NCBI GenBank assembly: GCA_905480575.1
Contig: CAJQQZ010000099.1
Location: 1 to 49,221, forward strand
Direction of reading: 5' to 3'
Origin: an uncultured Alphaproteobacteria bacterium
GTDB lineage: Bacteria; Pseudomonadota; Alphaproteobacteria; UBA7985; CAJQQZ01
Length of the DNA: 49,221 nt
Under the pieces are notes generated by a model, which was given only the letters and a program-made list of their open reading frames with translations, was not told the origin of the DNA and ran no database searches. The position numbers and the translations under genes were made by a program. Shown here in pieces: positions 35,532 to 44,607 of this stretch. Position 1 is the stretch's first letter, and the number at the start of each line of letters is the position of its first letter.

Positions 35532-37940
35532 ATGAGAAATTATGCTCGGGTTGTGGTCATTGGCGGTGGTAATTTGGGCGCTGGCGTTCTCTACCATCTT
35601 GCCAAAGAGGGCTGGACGGACTCTGTGCTGGTCGAAAAGGCCGAGCTGACCTCTGGCGCTACTTGGCATGCGGCGGGGTTGGTCAGCCGTATGGTCGGTG
35701 GACAGGCCTTGGGCTCCATGCATGACTACGCCGTGGATCTCTACAAAACAATCGAGCTGGAAACGGAGCAGTCTGTCACCTGGCATGGTTGCGGATCGCT
35801 GCGGGTGGCTACGTCATCAGAGCACATGGATTGGATCAATCATATTCGTGATGCTGTCTTAGCACGAGGCCAAGTCGCAGAAATCGTTTCACCGGAAGAA
35901 GTAGCTCGCCTTAATCCGCTTTACGACGTTAAAACCGCTGGCATTTTGGGCGCTATCTACACACCTGACGATGGTCATGTCGATCCTGCAGGAACCTGTT
36001 TTGCCATGACGAAGGGCGCTCGTCAGATGGGTGCTGAAGTCATACGTCATTGCCGGGTTACTGATGTGAAAGCTTTACCTTCTGGTGAATGGCTCGTTGA
36101 GACTGAGAAAGACTCGATTACCTGTGAGCATGTGGTGAATGCCGGTGGTTATCATGCGAAACAAGTCGGTGGATTCTCGGGACTAGACCTGCCAATCACG
36201 ACCATGCAGCATCATTACGTTGTCACTGACCCAGTGCCTCAGTTCGACGAGATTGATCACGAGATACCAGTCACGAGAGACGATCATTTTTGTGGCTATA
36301 TTCGCCAAGAACAAAAGGGTGTTTTGATCGGTCTTTATGACAAGCAGGCACCTCAATCGGTTTGGTTGGAGGGTTGTCCTTGGGACTCAGAAAATGAGCT
36401 TTTCGATACCAACTGGGATGGAATTACACCTTGGTTGGAGAATTGTTTTGAGCGTTGTCCTGATTTGGCCGAGCGTGGCATCAAGAAGGTCGTTAACGGC
36501 GGTATTACTTATACACCAGACGGAGCCATGTTGTTGGGCCCAGCACCTGGTTTGAAAAACTATTGGCTCGCATGCGGAGCGACCGTTGGCATTGCTTGGG
36601 GTCCAGGTGCAGGGCGTACCTTGGCACAGTGGATGGTTCATGGCTCGGCTGATATTTCGACCCGTGCTTTCGACCCACGCAGGTTCGCCATCTGGGCAGA
36701 CAGTGACTATGCAAAAGCCAGAGCGACGGAAGACTACACTCTGCGCCAAGCCATCCCATTCCCTCAACACCAAAGGGCCGAGTGCCGAGGAATCAAAAAG
36801 TCACGCGCCCATGAAAGAACGAAGGCACTCGGCGCAGTCTATGAAGAAGCAGGCGGATGGGAACGTCCACGTTGTTATGCGCCTGAACCCTTTGGCTGGC
36901 GACGAACCAGTCTTTTCGATGCCGTTGAAAAAGAACATAGGGTTGTTCGTGAGTCTGTTGGGCTCGGCGACTTCTCTGGGTTCGCGAAGTTCGAAGTCAT
37001 AGGTCCTGGCGCTGAAGCTTATCTAAATAAGGTTTGTGCCAATTCAATGCCGAAGAAAGTTGGCGGTACCTGCCTAACTATGATGCTCAATCGACGCGGT
37101 ACTATAGAGGGTGAGGCCACGATTGCCAGGTTGGGCGAAGAACGGTTCTATCTTGTGACCGGCGCGCCTTCAGAACGACGGGTTTGGGACTGGATGACAC
37201 TTCATTCTGGCGTTGCCATGGACGGAATGGCGTTGATCAATCGCACAGATGAAGTTGGCATTTTGACCTTGGCTGGCCCGAGTGCGCGTAAAGTCTTGTC
37301 GTCTTGTGCAGATGCCGATCTTTGCAACGCGGATTTCCGTTGGTTGCAAGCAAGAGAAATTGAAGTGGCAGGCATTCCTGTAACAGCTTTGCGCCTGTCC
37401 TTTACTGGCGAGTTAGCTTGGGAACTACACGCTCCCAACGAAAGGCTCGGTGACCTCTGGGATGTCTTATGGTCTGCAGGGCAAGCTTTTGGGATTGGCG
37501 CATTTGGTTCAAAGGCGCTGGACTCCCTGCGACTGGAGAAATTCTATCGCGGCGGCCATGAGCTTGCCAATGACGCCTCGCCGGTTCATGTTGATCTCAT
37601 GCGCTTTGTCAAAACAGACAAAGATTTTGTTGGCCGAGAAGCCGTTGTTAAGCGCGCAAAAATTGGCGAAACTTCGGCTATTGCTTTGCTTGCGCTGGAA
37701 GATGAAGAAACGGAGTGTCTGATAGGGGAAGCTGTTTTCAAAGAGGACAAACTTGTAGGGTCTGTAACCTCAGCCGCCTTTGGCTATTCGGTTGGCAAGA
37801 GCCTTGCGATCGCTTTTCTTAAAGAAGACGCCCACCATCCGGGGACAGCGTTAGAAGTGGCCTTATTGGGCAAACGGACCCGAGCCATCGTGCTTCAGAA
37901 TGCACCTTACGATCCAACCAACAGAAACCTAAGGCAATAG
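35532..37940 (+). CDS. Dimethylglycine/sarcosine dehydrogenase-like flavoprotein with GcvT domain
   Basis: An 802-residue, two-part enzyme. Residues ~1-400 are a DAO-type FAD oxidoreductase: GGGNLG (11-16) binds FAD, and TSGATWHAAG holds H46 where dimethylglycine dehydrogenase links FAD covalently. Residues ~430-800 are a GcvT/aminomethyltransferase-like domain that, in relatives, hands the released formaldehyde to tetrahydrofolate. It should oxidatively remove an N-methyl group. The ATG has AGAGGATCC upstream. A methyltransferase gene follows 18 bp later and an MDR oxidoreductase after that. Exact substrate (dimethylglycine, sarcosine or another N-methyl amino acid) is not decidable. Confidence 0.93.
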   Translation: MRNYARVVVIGGGNLGAGVLYHLAKEGWTDSVLVEKAELTSGATWHAAGLVSRMVGGQALGSMHDYAVDLYKTIELETEQSVTWHGCGSLRVATSSEHMDWINHIRDAVLARGQVAEIVSPEEVARLNPLYDVKTAGILGAIYTPDDGHVDPAGTCFAMTKGARQMGAEVIRHCRVTDVKALPSGEWLVETEKDSITCEHVVNAGGYHAKQVGGFSGLDLPITTMQHHYVVTDPVPQFDEIDHEIPVTRDDHFCGYIRQEQKGVLIGLYDKQAPQSVWLEGCPWDSENELFDTNWDGITPWLENCFERCPDLAERGIKKVVNGGITYTPDGAMLLGPAPGLKNYWLACGATVGIAWGPGAGRTLAQWMVHGSADISTRAFDPRRFAIWADSDYAKARATEDYTLRQAIPFPQHQRAECRGIKKSRAHERTKALGAVYEEAGGWERPRCYAPEPFGWRRTSLFDAVEKEHRVVRESVGLGDFSGFAKFEVIGPGAEAYLNKVCANSMPKKVGGTCLTMMLNRRGTIEGEATIARLGEERFYLVTGAPSERRVWDWMTLHSGVAMDGMALINRTDEVGILTLAGPSARKVLSSCADADLCNADFRWLQAREIEVAGIPVTALRLSFTGELAWELHAPNERLGDLWDVLWSAGQAFGIGAFGSKALDSLRLEKFYRGGHELANDASPVHVDLMRFVKTDKDFVGREAVVKRAKIGETSAIALLALEDEETECLIGEAVFKEDKLVGSVTSAAFGYSVGKSLAIAFLKEDAHHPGTALEVALLGKRTRAIVLQNAPYDPTNRNLRQ

Positions 37941-37958
37941 AACAGAGGACAGATCGCA

Positions 37959-38582
37959 ATGGCAAATCCAGCAGTCGCCAAGAGCTACCAAGCAAAGTCG
38001 ACAGATGATCAAAGAGAGGCGTATGACGAATGGGCAAATGACTACGAGGCCGACCTTTGCCGCGACGGAAATCGCATCCCTCAAGTGATATCCACGCTCT
38101 TCACTCATTTTGTGCCGCTTGGGACGGCGCCGATTTTGGATGCTGGTTGTGGCGGCGGTATCCAGTCAGAGGCCTTGGCATTGCTTGGTTATAAACCGAT
38201 CATTGGTATGGATCTGTCCGAGGGCATGCTTGAGGTCGCTCGAAAGAAGGGCTTTTATTCAGAACTCCACCGCATGACCATGGGTGAAGAACTGGATTTC
38301 GAAACCGATCTATTCGCTGCAACCCTTTGCTCCGGTTGCATCACGCCGCGACACGCGCCACCACATTCCCTGGACGAGCTCATTCGAGTCACCAAACCCG
38401 GTGGCAAATTACTCTTCTCCATGCGCGATGACGACAAACAAGAGCCGGAGTATTATGCGGCTTTGGAAAGTTTGGATGCCTCAGGTTTGTGGCAACATAT
38501 CTTTACGACTGACAAATTCCAATCCATGCCTTATGGCGAAGGAAGTGTTCGCCACCGCGTCCATGTTTACGAAATTCTCTAG
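37959..38582 (+). CDS. Class I SAM-dependent methyltransferase
   Basis: A 207-residue protein with the SAM-binding motif ILDAGCGGGIQSEAL (residues ~59-73), the acidic end of strand 2 (GMDLSEGMLEVA) and the post-motif LIRVTKPGGKLLFSMRDD. The fold is that of small UbiE/COQ5-like methyltransferases. The acceptor is unknown; being between a DMGDH-like gene and an MDR oxidoreductase suggests it acts on a small molecule of the same pathway. It follows the dehydrogenase by 18 bp with GAGGACAG upstream of the ATG. Confidence 0.9.
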   Translation: MANPAVAKSYQAKSTDDQREAYDEWANDYEADLCRDGNRIPQVISTLFTHFVPLGTAPILDAGCGGGIQSEALALLGYKPIIGMDLSEGMLEVARKKGFYSELHRMTMGEELDFETDLFAATLCSGCITPRHAPPHSLDELIRVTKPGGKLLFSMRDDDKQEPEYYAALESLDASGLWQHIFTTDKFQSMPYGEGSVRHRVHVYEIL

Positions 38583-38593
38583 AGCTGATTCTT

Positions 38594-39700
38594 ATGACGT
38601 CTTTGCCTGAAACTATGCGTGCTGTTGTCCTTACTGGGCACGGTGGTCTCGAGAAACTTGACTATCGTCTGGATTGGCCAACGCCTGAACCTGGCCCTGG
38701 CGACGTAATCGTTAAAGTCGGTGCCTGCGGACTGAATAATACGGATATCAACACACGCACCGCTTGGTATTCCAAAGCTGTCAGTGATGGGATCACAGAT
38801 GATGGTGGTAAAGAAGGTTTTGATGAAGCCGATGAAACCGACGCCAGTTGGGGCAGTTCCACAATCACCTTCCCGCGCATTCAAGGTGCCGATGTCGCTG
38901 GCATAATTGCAGCCGTGGGAGAGGGCGTTAATCCCGATCGTATCGGTGAACGTGTGATGATTGATCCTTGGTTGCTGGGCCTCGGTGATTGGATGGACAC
39001 CAGTCGATCGCTCTATTTTGGTTCAGAGTGTGACGGTGGTTACGCAGACTACACCAAAGTCAGAACAGAGAATGCGATCAAACTTGAATCAGATTTGAGT
39101 GATGCCGAGTTGGCAACATTCCCCTGTGCTTACACAACAGCTGAGAATCTTGTAGCACGCACCAATCTGCAACCGGGAGAAACCATTGTGATAGCGGGGG
39201 CTTCTGGCGGTGTTGGCTCCGGGGCAATTCAACTGTGCAGGCTGCGCGGGGCTAACGTCATCGCGATTGCTTCCTTATCAAAAGCCGACCACCTGTTGTC
39301 ATTGGGTGCAAACCAAGTCATCGACCGCAATGAAGCCAATATGGAAGCGGCTATCACAGAGGCCGCCAAGGGACCAGTAGATGTGGCTTTGGATGTTGTT
39401 GGTGGTTCAGGTTTTATGCCTTTGATCAACGCCCTTCGGCAGGGCGGACGCTACTCATCCAGCGGCTGTATCGCTGGACCAATGGTGGATTTTGATCTCC
39501 GTCAGTTGATTTACAAAGATCTGCAACTAACCGGTGCAACCATCGTCCCACCCGGCACCATGAAACGTTTGATTGGCCTGATCGAGCAAGGCTTATTAAA
39601 GCCATTGTTGGCTGAGACCTTTGCTTTGAAGGACCTCGGCAAAGCGCAAGAAGCCTTCATGGCCAAGAAGCATGTCGGCAACATTGTGGTGACACCCTAA
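38594..39700 (+). CDS. MDR-family NADPH:quinone/alcohol oxidoreductase
   Basis: A 368-residue medium-chain dehydrogenase/reductase. The GroES-like N-terminal half contains GLNNTDINTRTAWY, then RIQGADVAGIIAAVGEGV. The Rossmann motif is IAGASGGVGSGAIQLCRLRGA (residues ~200-220). The structural-zinc Cys cluster of classical alcohol dehydrogenases is absent, so it is more like the zinc-independent quinone-reductase/enoyl-reductase branch. It begins 11 bp after the methyltransferase stop, making it the last gene of that operon. Its stop overlaps the zur stop region (convergent genes). Confidence 0.9.
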   Translation: MTSLPETMRAVVLTGHGGLEKLDYRLDWPTPEPGPGDVIVKVGACGLNNTDINTRTAWYSKAVSDGITDDGGKEGFDEADETDASWGSSTITFPRIQGADVAGIIAAVGEGVNPDRIGERVMIDPWLLGLGDWMDTSRSLYFGSECDGGYADYTKVRTENAIKLESDLSDAELATFPCAYTTAENLVARTNLQPGETIVIAGASGGVGSGAIQLCRLRGANVIAIASLSKADHLLSLGANQVIDRNEANMEAAITEAAKGPVDVALDVVGGSGFMPLINALRQGGRYSSSGCIAGPMVDFDLRQLIYKDLQLTGATIVPPGTMKRLIGLIEQGLLKPLLAETFALKDLGKAQEAFMAKKHVGNIVVTP

Positions 39701-40095
39701 TGTGCTTTTGAGGAGCAGTTCTCGCAATGGCCTGAGATTTCGATTGTGGTTTTGTGTGGATGAAATTTTCGTTTGTTCGCCCAAGCGATGAGGCAGGCGA
39801 TCATGTCAGTATCTGAAAACTCCGTCACCTGATCACAGGTGTCACAAATGGCGAATGCCAGAGTTTCTGACCCATGAGGGTGGGGATGACTGCAGCTGAC
39901 AAAAGCATTCAGGCTTTCAAGCCGGTGAACCAGCCCAAGGGATTGTAGCTTGTCGAGGGCGCGGTAAACCTGGAGCGGAGCCTTCATGCCATGGTCTCTC
40001 AGCAGATCGAGAATGGCATAGGCCGTCAAAGGCGCATTGGCCTCATTCAAACAGTTAAAGACAAGGGACTGATTGGTCGTCAGTTTGTCACTCAT
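39697..40095 (-). CDS. zur: Zinc uptake regulator Zur (Fur family)
   Basis: The ATG at 40095 (MSDKLTTNQSLVF...) gives 132 residues and overlaps the znuB stop by four bases. The Fur-type winged helix spans ~1-70, including ILDLLRDHGMKAPLQVYRALDKL. Structural-zinc cysteines are C84 and C87 (CDTC) and C124 and C127 (CENC), with a HPHPHG stretch in the regulatory metal site. It represses zinc uptake genes when zinc is sufficient. As the third gene of znuC-znuB-zur it would control its own operon through the Zur-box-like palindrome at 41737-41753. Confidence 0.95.
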   Translation of the reverse strand: MSDKLTTNQSLVFNCLNEANAPLTAYAILDLLRDHGMKAPLQVYRALDKLQSLGLVHRLESLNAFVSCSHPHPHGSETLAFAICDTCDQVTEFSDTDMIACLIAWANKRKFHPHKTTIEISGHCENCSSKAH

Positions 40096-40898
40096 AGCTT
40101 CGATCCTTTGCCAAACTTTCCAATAGGCAGCAGTGAGAGTAGAAACATTACAAAGGCAGCAACAACGATGGAAGGGCCAGACGGGCTGTCCCATTCGAGC
40201 GACGCATAAAGCCCGGCAACAACGGAGGCCACGCCCAGACCGGTTGCTATGACCGCCATGGTTTCGGGACCGGAGGCTAATCGCCTCGCGGTTGCGGCCG
40301 GTATCACCAACAAAGCGGTGATGAGCAGGACGCCCACGATCTTCATTGAAATAGCAATCATGCAAGCCATGAGCAGCATGAAAATCAAATTGGTTCTTGC
40401 CGGGTTGAGGCCTTCAGCTCGGGCCAGGTCAACGTTGACTGTCGCGGCCAACAGAGGATGCCAAATGATCCCCAGCACGACTAGAATCAAAATCGCGCTG
40501 CCATAAATCACCAAAAGATCCGAGTGGTTGACGGAGAGGATATCGCCAAAAAGAAAATCCAGCAAATCGACGCGGATCCATGTCATGAAGGCTAAGGCAA
40601 CCAATCCAAGCGCTAAGGCCGAATGAGACATAAGGCCCAGCAAAGCGTCAGAAGATAGCGAAGGTTTCTTTTGTAAGAAGTACAACAGCAAAGCGACCAG
40701 GGCTGAGACCAGAAACACCCCGATGGTTGTGTGCATTTCCGTCAGGAGTGCTATCACCACGCCAAGCAAAGCCGAATGGGCCAGAGTGTCGCCAAAAAAG
40801 GCCATGCGACGCCAGACAATAAAACAACCAAGAGGTCCGGCAACAATGGCAACGCCAACACCAGCTAACAAGGCTCTGACAAAAAAATCATTCAGCAT
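40092..40898 (-). CDS. znuB: Zinc ABC transporter permease ZnuB
   Basis: From the ATG at 40898 the protein has 268 residues and about eight hydrophobic segments, normal for ZnuB. The cytoplasmic coupling region and the sequence CFIVWRRMAFFGDTLAHSALLG are typical of metal-type (ABC-3) permeases. A longer frame from 41027 would only overlay znuC. The start overlaps the znuC end by 11 bp, and the stop overlaps zur by four bases, so the three genes are translated as a coupled set. Confidence 0.95.
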   Translation of the reverse strand: MLNDFFVRALLAGVGVAIVAGPLGCFIVWRRMAFFGDTLAHSALLGVVIALLTEMHTTIGVFLVSALVALLLYFLQKKPSLSSDALLGLMSHSALALGLVALAFMTWIRVDLLDFLFGDILSVNHSDLLVIYGSAILILVVLGIIWHPLLAATVNVDLARAEGLNPARTNLIFMLLMACMIAISMKIVGVLLITALLVIPAATARRLASGPETMAVIATGLGVASVVAGLYASLEWDSPSGPSIVVAAFVMFLLSLLPIGKFGKGSKL

Positions 40899-41673
40899 GA
40901 TGGCCGTCCTCGTGATGACAGTGTTCGGTGACAGAGCCATCAGCATGTTGCACGCGACCATCCGGCAAATGGGTATGATCGTGATGGTGGCGGTAAACGG
41001 CCATGGCATCTGCGGCACGATTCCCAAAGAGCTTACGGTATTCGTCGTTCTCAGAAACCGCCTTTGGTGTTCCCTGGCAACAAAGATGCCCGTTCAAACA
41101 AAGCACTCTATCGGTCGCCGCCATGACCATGTGGATGTCGTGGGATATCAGCAGAATGCCACAGCCAAGCTCATCCCGGATTTCAGTGATCAGTTCATAG
41201 AGCGCGATCTCTCCTGCGAAATCAACGCCCTGTACAGGTTCATCTAAGACCAGCAAGTCGGGGTTGCGGGCAATTGCTCTTGCCATCAATGCGCGTTGAA
41301 ACTCTCCGCCGGAAAGGTTTTGCACGGGGTTCTTAAGAAGATGAGGGATGCCAACGCGTTCCAGTGCTTTTTCCAGGTCTGGCTTCTTCATCGGACCCGT
41401 TAGCTTCATCAATCGCTCAACCATCAAAGGCAAGGTCCAATCGATGCTCAGCTTTTGTGGGACGTAGCCCACCTTCAAACCAGGTCTTTGGCGAGCCGTT
41501 CCTTCGGTTGGATCGTGGATACCCAGTGCTATTTTCACGGTTGTAGATTTGCCGGAACCATTAGGGCCTATCAGAGTGACGATTTCACCTGCCTCTACGG
41601 TTAAGTCTATCGACCGAACCAACCAGCGTTGATCCTGATAAAGACCAGCACCTTTCAATTCGACGAGTGGCAT
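40888..41673 (-). CDS. znuC: Zinc ABC transporter ATP-binding protein ZnuC
   Basis: An ABC ATPase of about 261 residues from the ATG at 41673; a GTG at 41694 is an alternative start. Walker A is GPNGSGKST, the signature LSGGEFQRA and Walker B DLLVLDEPVQG. The last ~35 residues are rich in His (YRHHHDHTHLPDG..., ...CHHEDGHHAE), which fits zinc handling and is seen in ZnuC proteins. It powers ZnuB. Divergent from znuA, with a shared control region of ~115 bp. Confidence 0.95.
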   Translation of the reverse strand: MPLVELKGAGLYQDQRWLVRSIDLTVEAGEIVTLIGPNGSGKSTTVKIALGIHDPTEGTARQRPGLKVGYVPQKLSIDWTLPLMVERLMKLTGPMKKPDLEKALERVGIPHLLKNPVQNLSGGEFQRALMARAIARNPDLLVLDEPVQGVDFAGEIALYELITEIRDELGCGILLISHDIHMVMAATDRVLCLNGHLCCQGTPKAVSENDEYRKLFGNRAADAMAVYRHHHDHTHLPDGRVQHADGSVTEHCHHEDGHHAE

Positions 41674-41736
41674 TCGCTTTTGAGTGTTTGTCACCTTGAC
41701 AAAACCTTTGGACTAGATTAGGGGGTGGTTTCTAGA

Positions 41737-41753
41737 ATGTAATATTATAACAT
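41737..41753. promoter_or_regulatory. Zur-box-like operator between znuC and znuA
   Basis: ATGTAATATTATAACAT (41737-41753) is near-palindromic and close to the Zur box pattern I know from Proteobacteria, GTTATAnTATAAC. A perfect 10-bp palindrome ATAACGTTAT follows at 41752-41761. Its position between the divergent znuCB-zur and znuA genes suits repression of both by Zur. Confidence 0.65.
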
Positions 41754-41789
41754 AACGTTATCTGTTTTCGCTAGTTCTAAAAGGTCATA

Positions 41790-42722
41790 ATGAAAATCAC
41801 ATCTTTTGCAGCTTACCTTTTTTGCCTGTTTCTCTGGACAGAGACAGCTCTATCGGCGCCTAAAGCGGTCGCTTCGATCCGCCCGATCCATTCCATATTG
41901 ACGACGGTGATGGCGGGTGTAAGCGAGCCAGATTTGCTCATCGAAGGTCTCTCTCCTCATGGCGCTAGTCTGAAGCCATCACAGGCTCGAAAAATTCAAG
42001 AAGCTGATTTGATTGTTTGGGTCGGACCTAGTTTAGAGAGCTTCCTCGACAAGCCTCTGCACTCGATTGCAGGAGATGCAGATGTTGTGTCATTGCTCAC
42101 GGTGGATGGGCTGAACCTCTGGCCCCTGAGAGATGAAGATGGCTTCTTAGGCTCGTCCGATTCAAATCATGATCATGATCATGATCATGACCATGAACAC
42201 GAGGGCGAGTTCAACCCGCATATCTGGTTGGACCCAAAAAATACTGCCATCATTGCTAGGTATCTTGAACAGAATTTATCAGAATTGGATCCAACGAATG
42301 CAGCCGCTTATAAACTCAATACGGCGCGGTTTGTAAGTGAGCTCAATCTCTTTACTGTGACAACAAAATCGGAGCTTGCTACGGCTCAGGACCGCCCCTT
42401 CCTAGTTTTCCATGACGCTTACATTAATTTTGAAAAGGCCTTTGGTCTGAAGGCCGGTGGGGTTGTTGCACTTAATCCTGAAATCAAACTCAGTGCGAAA
42501 AAGTTTAGGTCTTTGTCAAACCAGATTGGGCGGGGTGATTTTGAGTGTATCTTTTCAGAGCCACAGTTTGACGGTGCCTTGATTCAAAGGTTGGCCGAAC
42601 AATCGAAGATCAAAGTCTCAAGCCTGGACCCGATGGGAAGCCAGCTTGAACTAGGTCCCAAACTCTATTTGCAGCTCATGAAAGAAATGGTGCAAGCGTT
42701 CAGACAGTGCCTTATTCCCTGA
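41790..42722 (+). CDS. znuA: Zinc ABC transporter substrate-binding protein ZnuA
   Basis: A 310-residue periplasmic zinc-binding protein (cluster A-I). A Sec signal peptide (AAYLFCLFLWTETALSA) precedes the mature chain. The first metal His is in SIRPIHSI. The family's acidic/His-rich flexible loop is SNHDHDHDHDHEHEGEF (~residues 127-143), followed by NPHIWLDPKN with the next His. Later FHDAYINF and the C-terminal SLDPMG region give the remaining ligands. It is transcribed alone to the right, opposite znuC, under a shared Zur-box-like site. Confidence 0.95.
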   Translation: MKITSFAAYLFCLFLWTETALSAPKAVASIRPIHSILTTVMAGVSEPDLLIEGLSPHGASLKPSQARKIQEADLIVWVGPSLESFLDKPLHSIAGDADVVSLLTVDGLNLWPLRDEDGFLGSSDSNHDHDHDHDHEHEGEFNPHIWLDPKNTAIIARYLEQNLSELDPTNAAAYKLNTARFVSELNLFTVTTKSELATAQDRPFLVFHDAYINFEKAFGLKAGGVVALNPEIKLSAKKFRSLSNQIGRGDFECIFSEPQFDGALIQRLAEQSKIKVSSLDPMGSQLELGPKLYLQLMKEMVQAFRQCLIP

Positions 42723-42727
42723 AAGCA

Positions 42728-42752
42728 AGCCTCAAATTTAAGACTCTTTTTT
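42728..42752 (+). terminator. Possible terminator after znuA
   Basis: An imperfect 18-base hairpin (42728-42745, two C-A mismatches) is followed by CTTTTTT. The stem is weak, so this is only a candidate. Confidence 0.3.
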
Positions 42753-42856
42753 GTGTTAGAACACCAACTTAACTCTTCACCACCTTGGAGCTTAGGCCAT
42801 TAACAGGGAGGTTTGGGGCCAACAATAATAGAAACCGGTGAACCAACGCTCTTCTA

Positions 42857-44479
42857 ATACATAGGCTCCTCGATCCTGGCAAAGTCGGGCGCTGGTAGTT
42901 ATTTTATTAAGCTTTCATTTGCACTCCTGGGTCACTTCAGGGGAGGATCTGCCAAGGCCACGGTTATTGCTTCAGCCATGAGTGGTCTTTACTCCGGTTC
43001 GTCGATTGCTAACACAGTGACCACTGAAACTTTCACGATTCCCCTCATGAAACGCACGGGTTTTTCGGCAGAAAAAGCCGGGGCAGTTGAAGTCGCCGCG
43101 TCAACCAACGGACAGTTGACCCCTCCCGTCATGAGGGCTGTAGCGTTCTTGATGCCGGAACTCACCGGCGTCTCTTACGCGGAAATCATTAAACACGCTT
43201 TGGTGCCAGCCCCGGTCTCATACATAGCGCTCGTTTACATCGTTCATTTGGAAGCGATGAAGATGGATCTGAAAGGTTTGCCGAAACCGCCATCATCAAT
43301 GACGTTCATGTCGAAACTTATCGGTTTCTTAGGTGGGTTTATCGGTATCGCTTTGCTGGGACTTGCAGTCTATTACGGCCTTGGCTGGATAAAAGTCGCT
43401 GTGCCATCTATATCGTTGCCGGTTGTTGTTGTGCTTTGTTCAACCATCTATCTGTTCCTGATTTGGTGCATCATCATTGAGCAGCTATCGCCTGCTTACT
43501 CTGCCGTCTGGGCGACATTTTGGTCCAACATCCGATCAAGGCTTTCTTCCGTAACGCTGGTGGCTACAGCGCTGCATTCAAGCGAGGCTAAAGCGAGTGG
43601 ATCGAGGGCATGGTTGCTGGTTCACGCAACATGATCGGTATCTCGGTCGCGACCGGAGCAGCTGGGATCATCATTGGATCAATTTCTTTAACGGGTGCGC
43701 ACCAAGTCATAACCGAATTGATAGAATTTTTATCAGGTGGCGGCTTGATTATCATGTTGATCTTGGTTGCGGTGATGAGTCTTGTCTTAGGCATGGGGCT
43801 TCCGACAACAGCGAACTACATTGTTGTGTCATCGATCATGGCACCGATCATTGTGGTTCTTGCGGCACAAAATGGGCTGTTAGTGCCCATTATTGCGGCC
43901 CACATGTTTGTCTTCTACTTCGGAATATTGGCAGATGACACGCCCCCGGTAGGGTTGGTCGCCTTCGCGGCGGCGGCCATTTCTAAAGGTGATCCGATCA
44001 AGACAGGTATACAGGGCTTTGCCTACGATATCCGCACGGCTTTGCTGCCGTTCTTGTTCATCTTCAACACCGAGCTTCTATTGATTGATGTCACCTGGAT
44101 GAAAGCGATTTTTGTCTTCATCATGGCTGTGATCGCCATGTTGCTGTTCGCGTCGGCAACACAAGGATGGTGGTTGACCCGGAACAAACTTTGGGAATCA
44201 GCACTTCTGCTTTTAATCGCATTCACTTTGTTCCGACCAGGCTACTGGCTTGATCAGGTGGCTTCGCCTCATGAAGACCATGAGCCCACCAAAGTCTTCG
44301 AAGTTGTTGACAGTTCTCCAGATGGTAAGGTGTTAACCTTCGTGGTTTCTGGCCCTGACTATGATACCGGGAAGGAGACCTCGACGACTTTGCTTGTGCC
44401 ACTGGGCGATCGAACAGAAGCCGTCAAGCGACTGGAAAAAGCGGGTTCATCTTGTGCCACTATTTACAGGGCTAATTGA
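42857..44479 (+). pseudogene. TAXI-type TRAP permease (fused DctQM), degraded
   Basis: Recognisable TAXI-TRAP fused permease sequence begins near 42857 (GSSILAKSGAGSYFIKLSF) without a start codon, so the N-terminal part is missing. The frame runs to 43517, then shifts at a TTTT run (43518-43521). The next frame continues with VQHPIKAFFRNAGGYSAAFKRG, hits an in-frame TAA (43589-43591), and resumes SEWIEGMVAGSRNMIGI to the end at 44479. Three lesions (5' truncation, frameshift, nonsense) argue for a true pseudogene rather than one sequencing error. The usual TAXI binding-protein gene is absent. Two shorter open frames (42978-43634 and 43610-44479) remain but neither could form the full permease. 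Confidence 0.85.
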
Positions 44480-44607
44480 AGTTCGTAGGCGGTGGCACAA
44501 CCTTTTAACGGTCAACGGACCACGATTTCTCTGATCTAACTGCAAACTGCTTTTGATATTGGCTTAATGGCCCTATCAGAATAGGCTCAGGCTTGAGAGG
44601 AAACGCC

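Noticed and set aside
38153-38200. Possible link of the small methyltransferase to DNA modification
   Set aside because: The motif pattern is that of UbiE-like small-molecule methyltransferases and no restriction genes are near.
43517-43610. Programmed ribosomal frameshift in the TAXI-TRAP permease
   Set aside because: An in-frame stop also follows the shift and the 5' end is missing, so decay is simpler.
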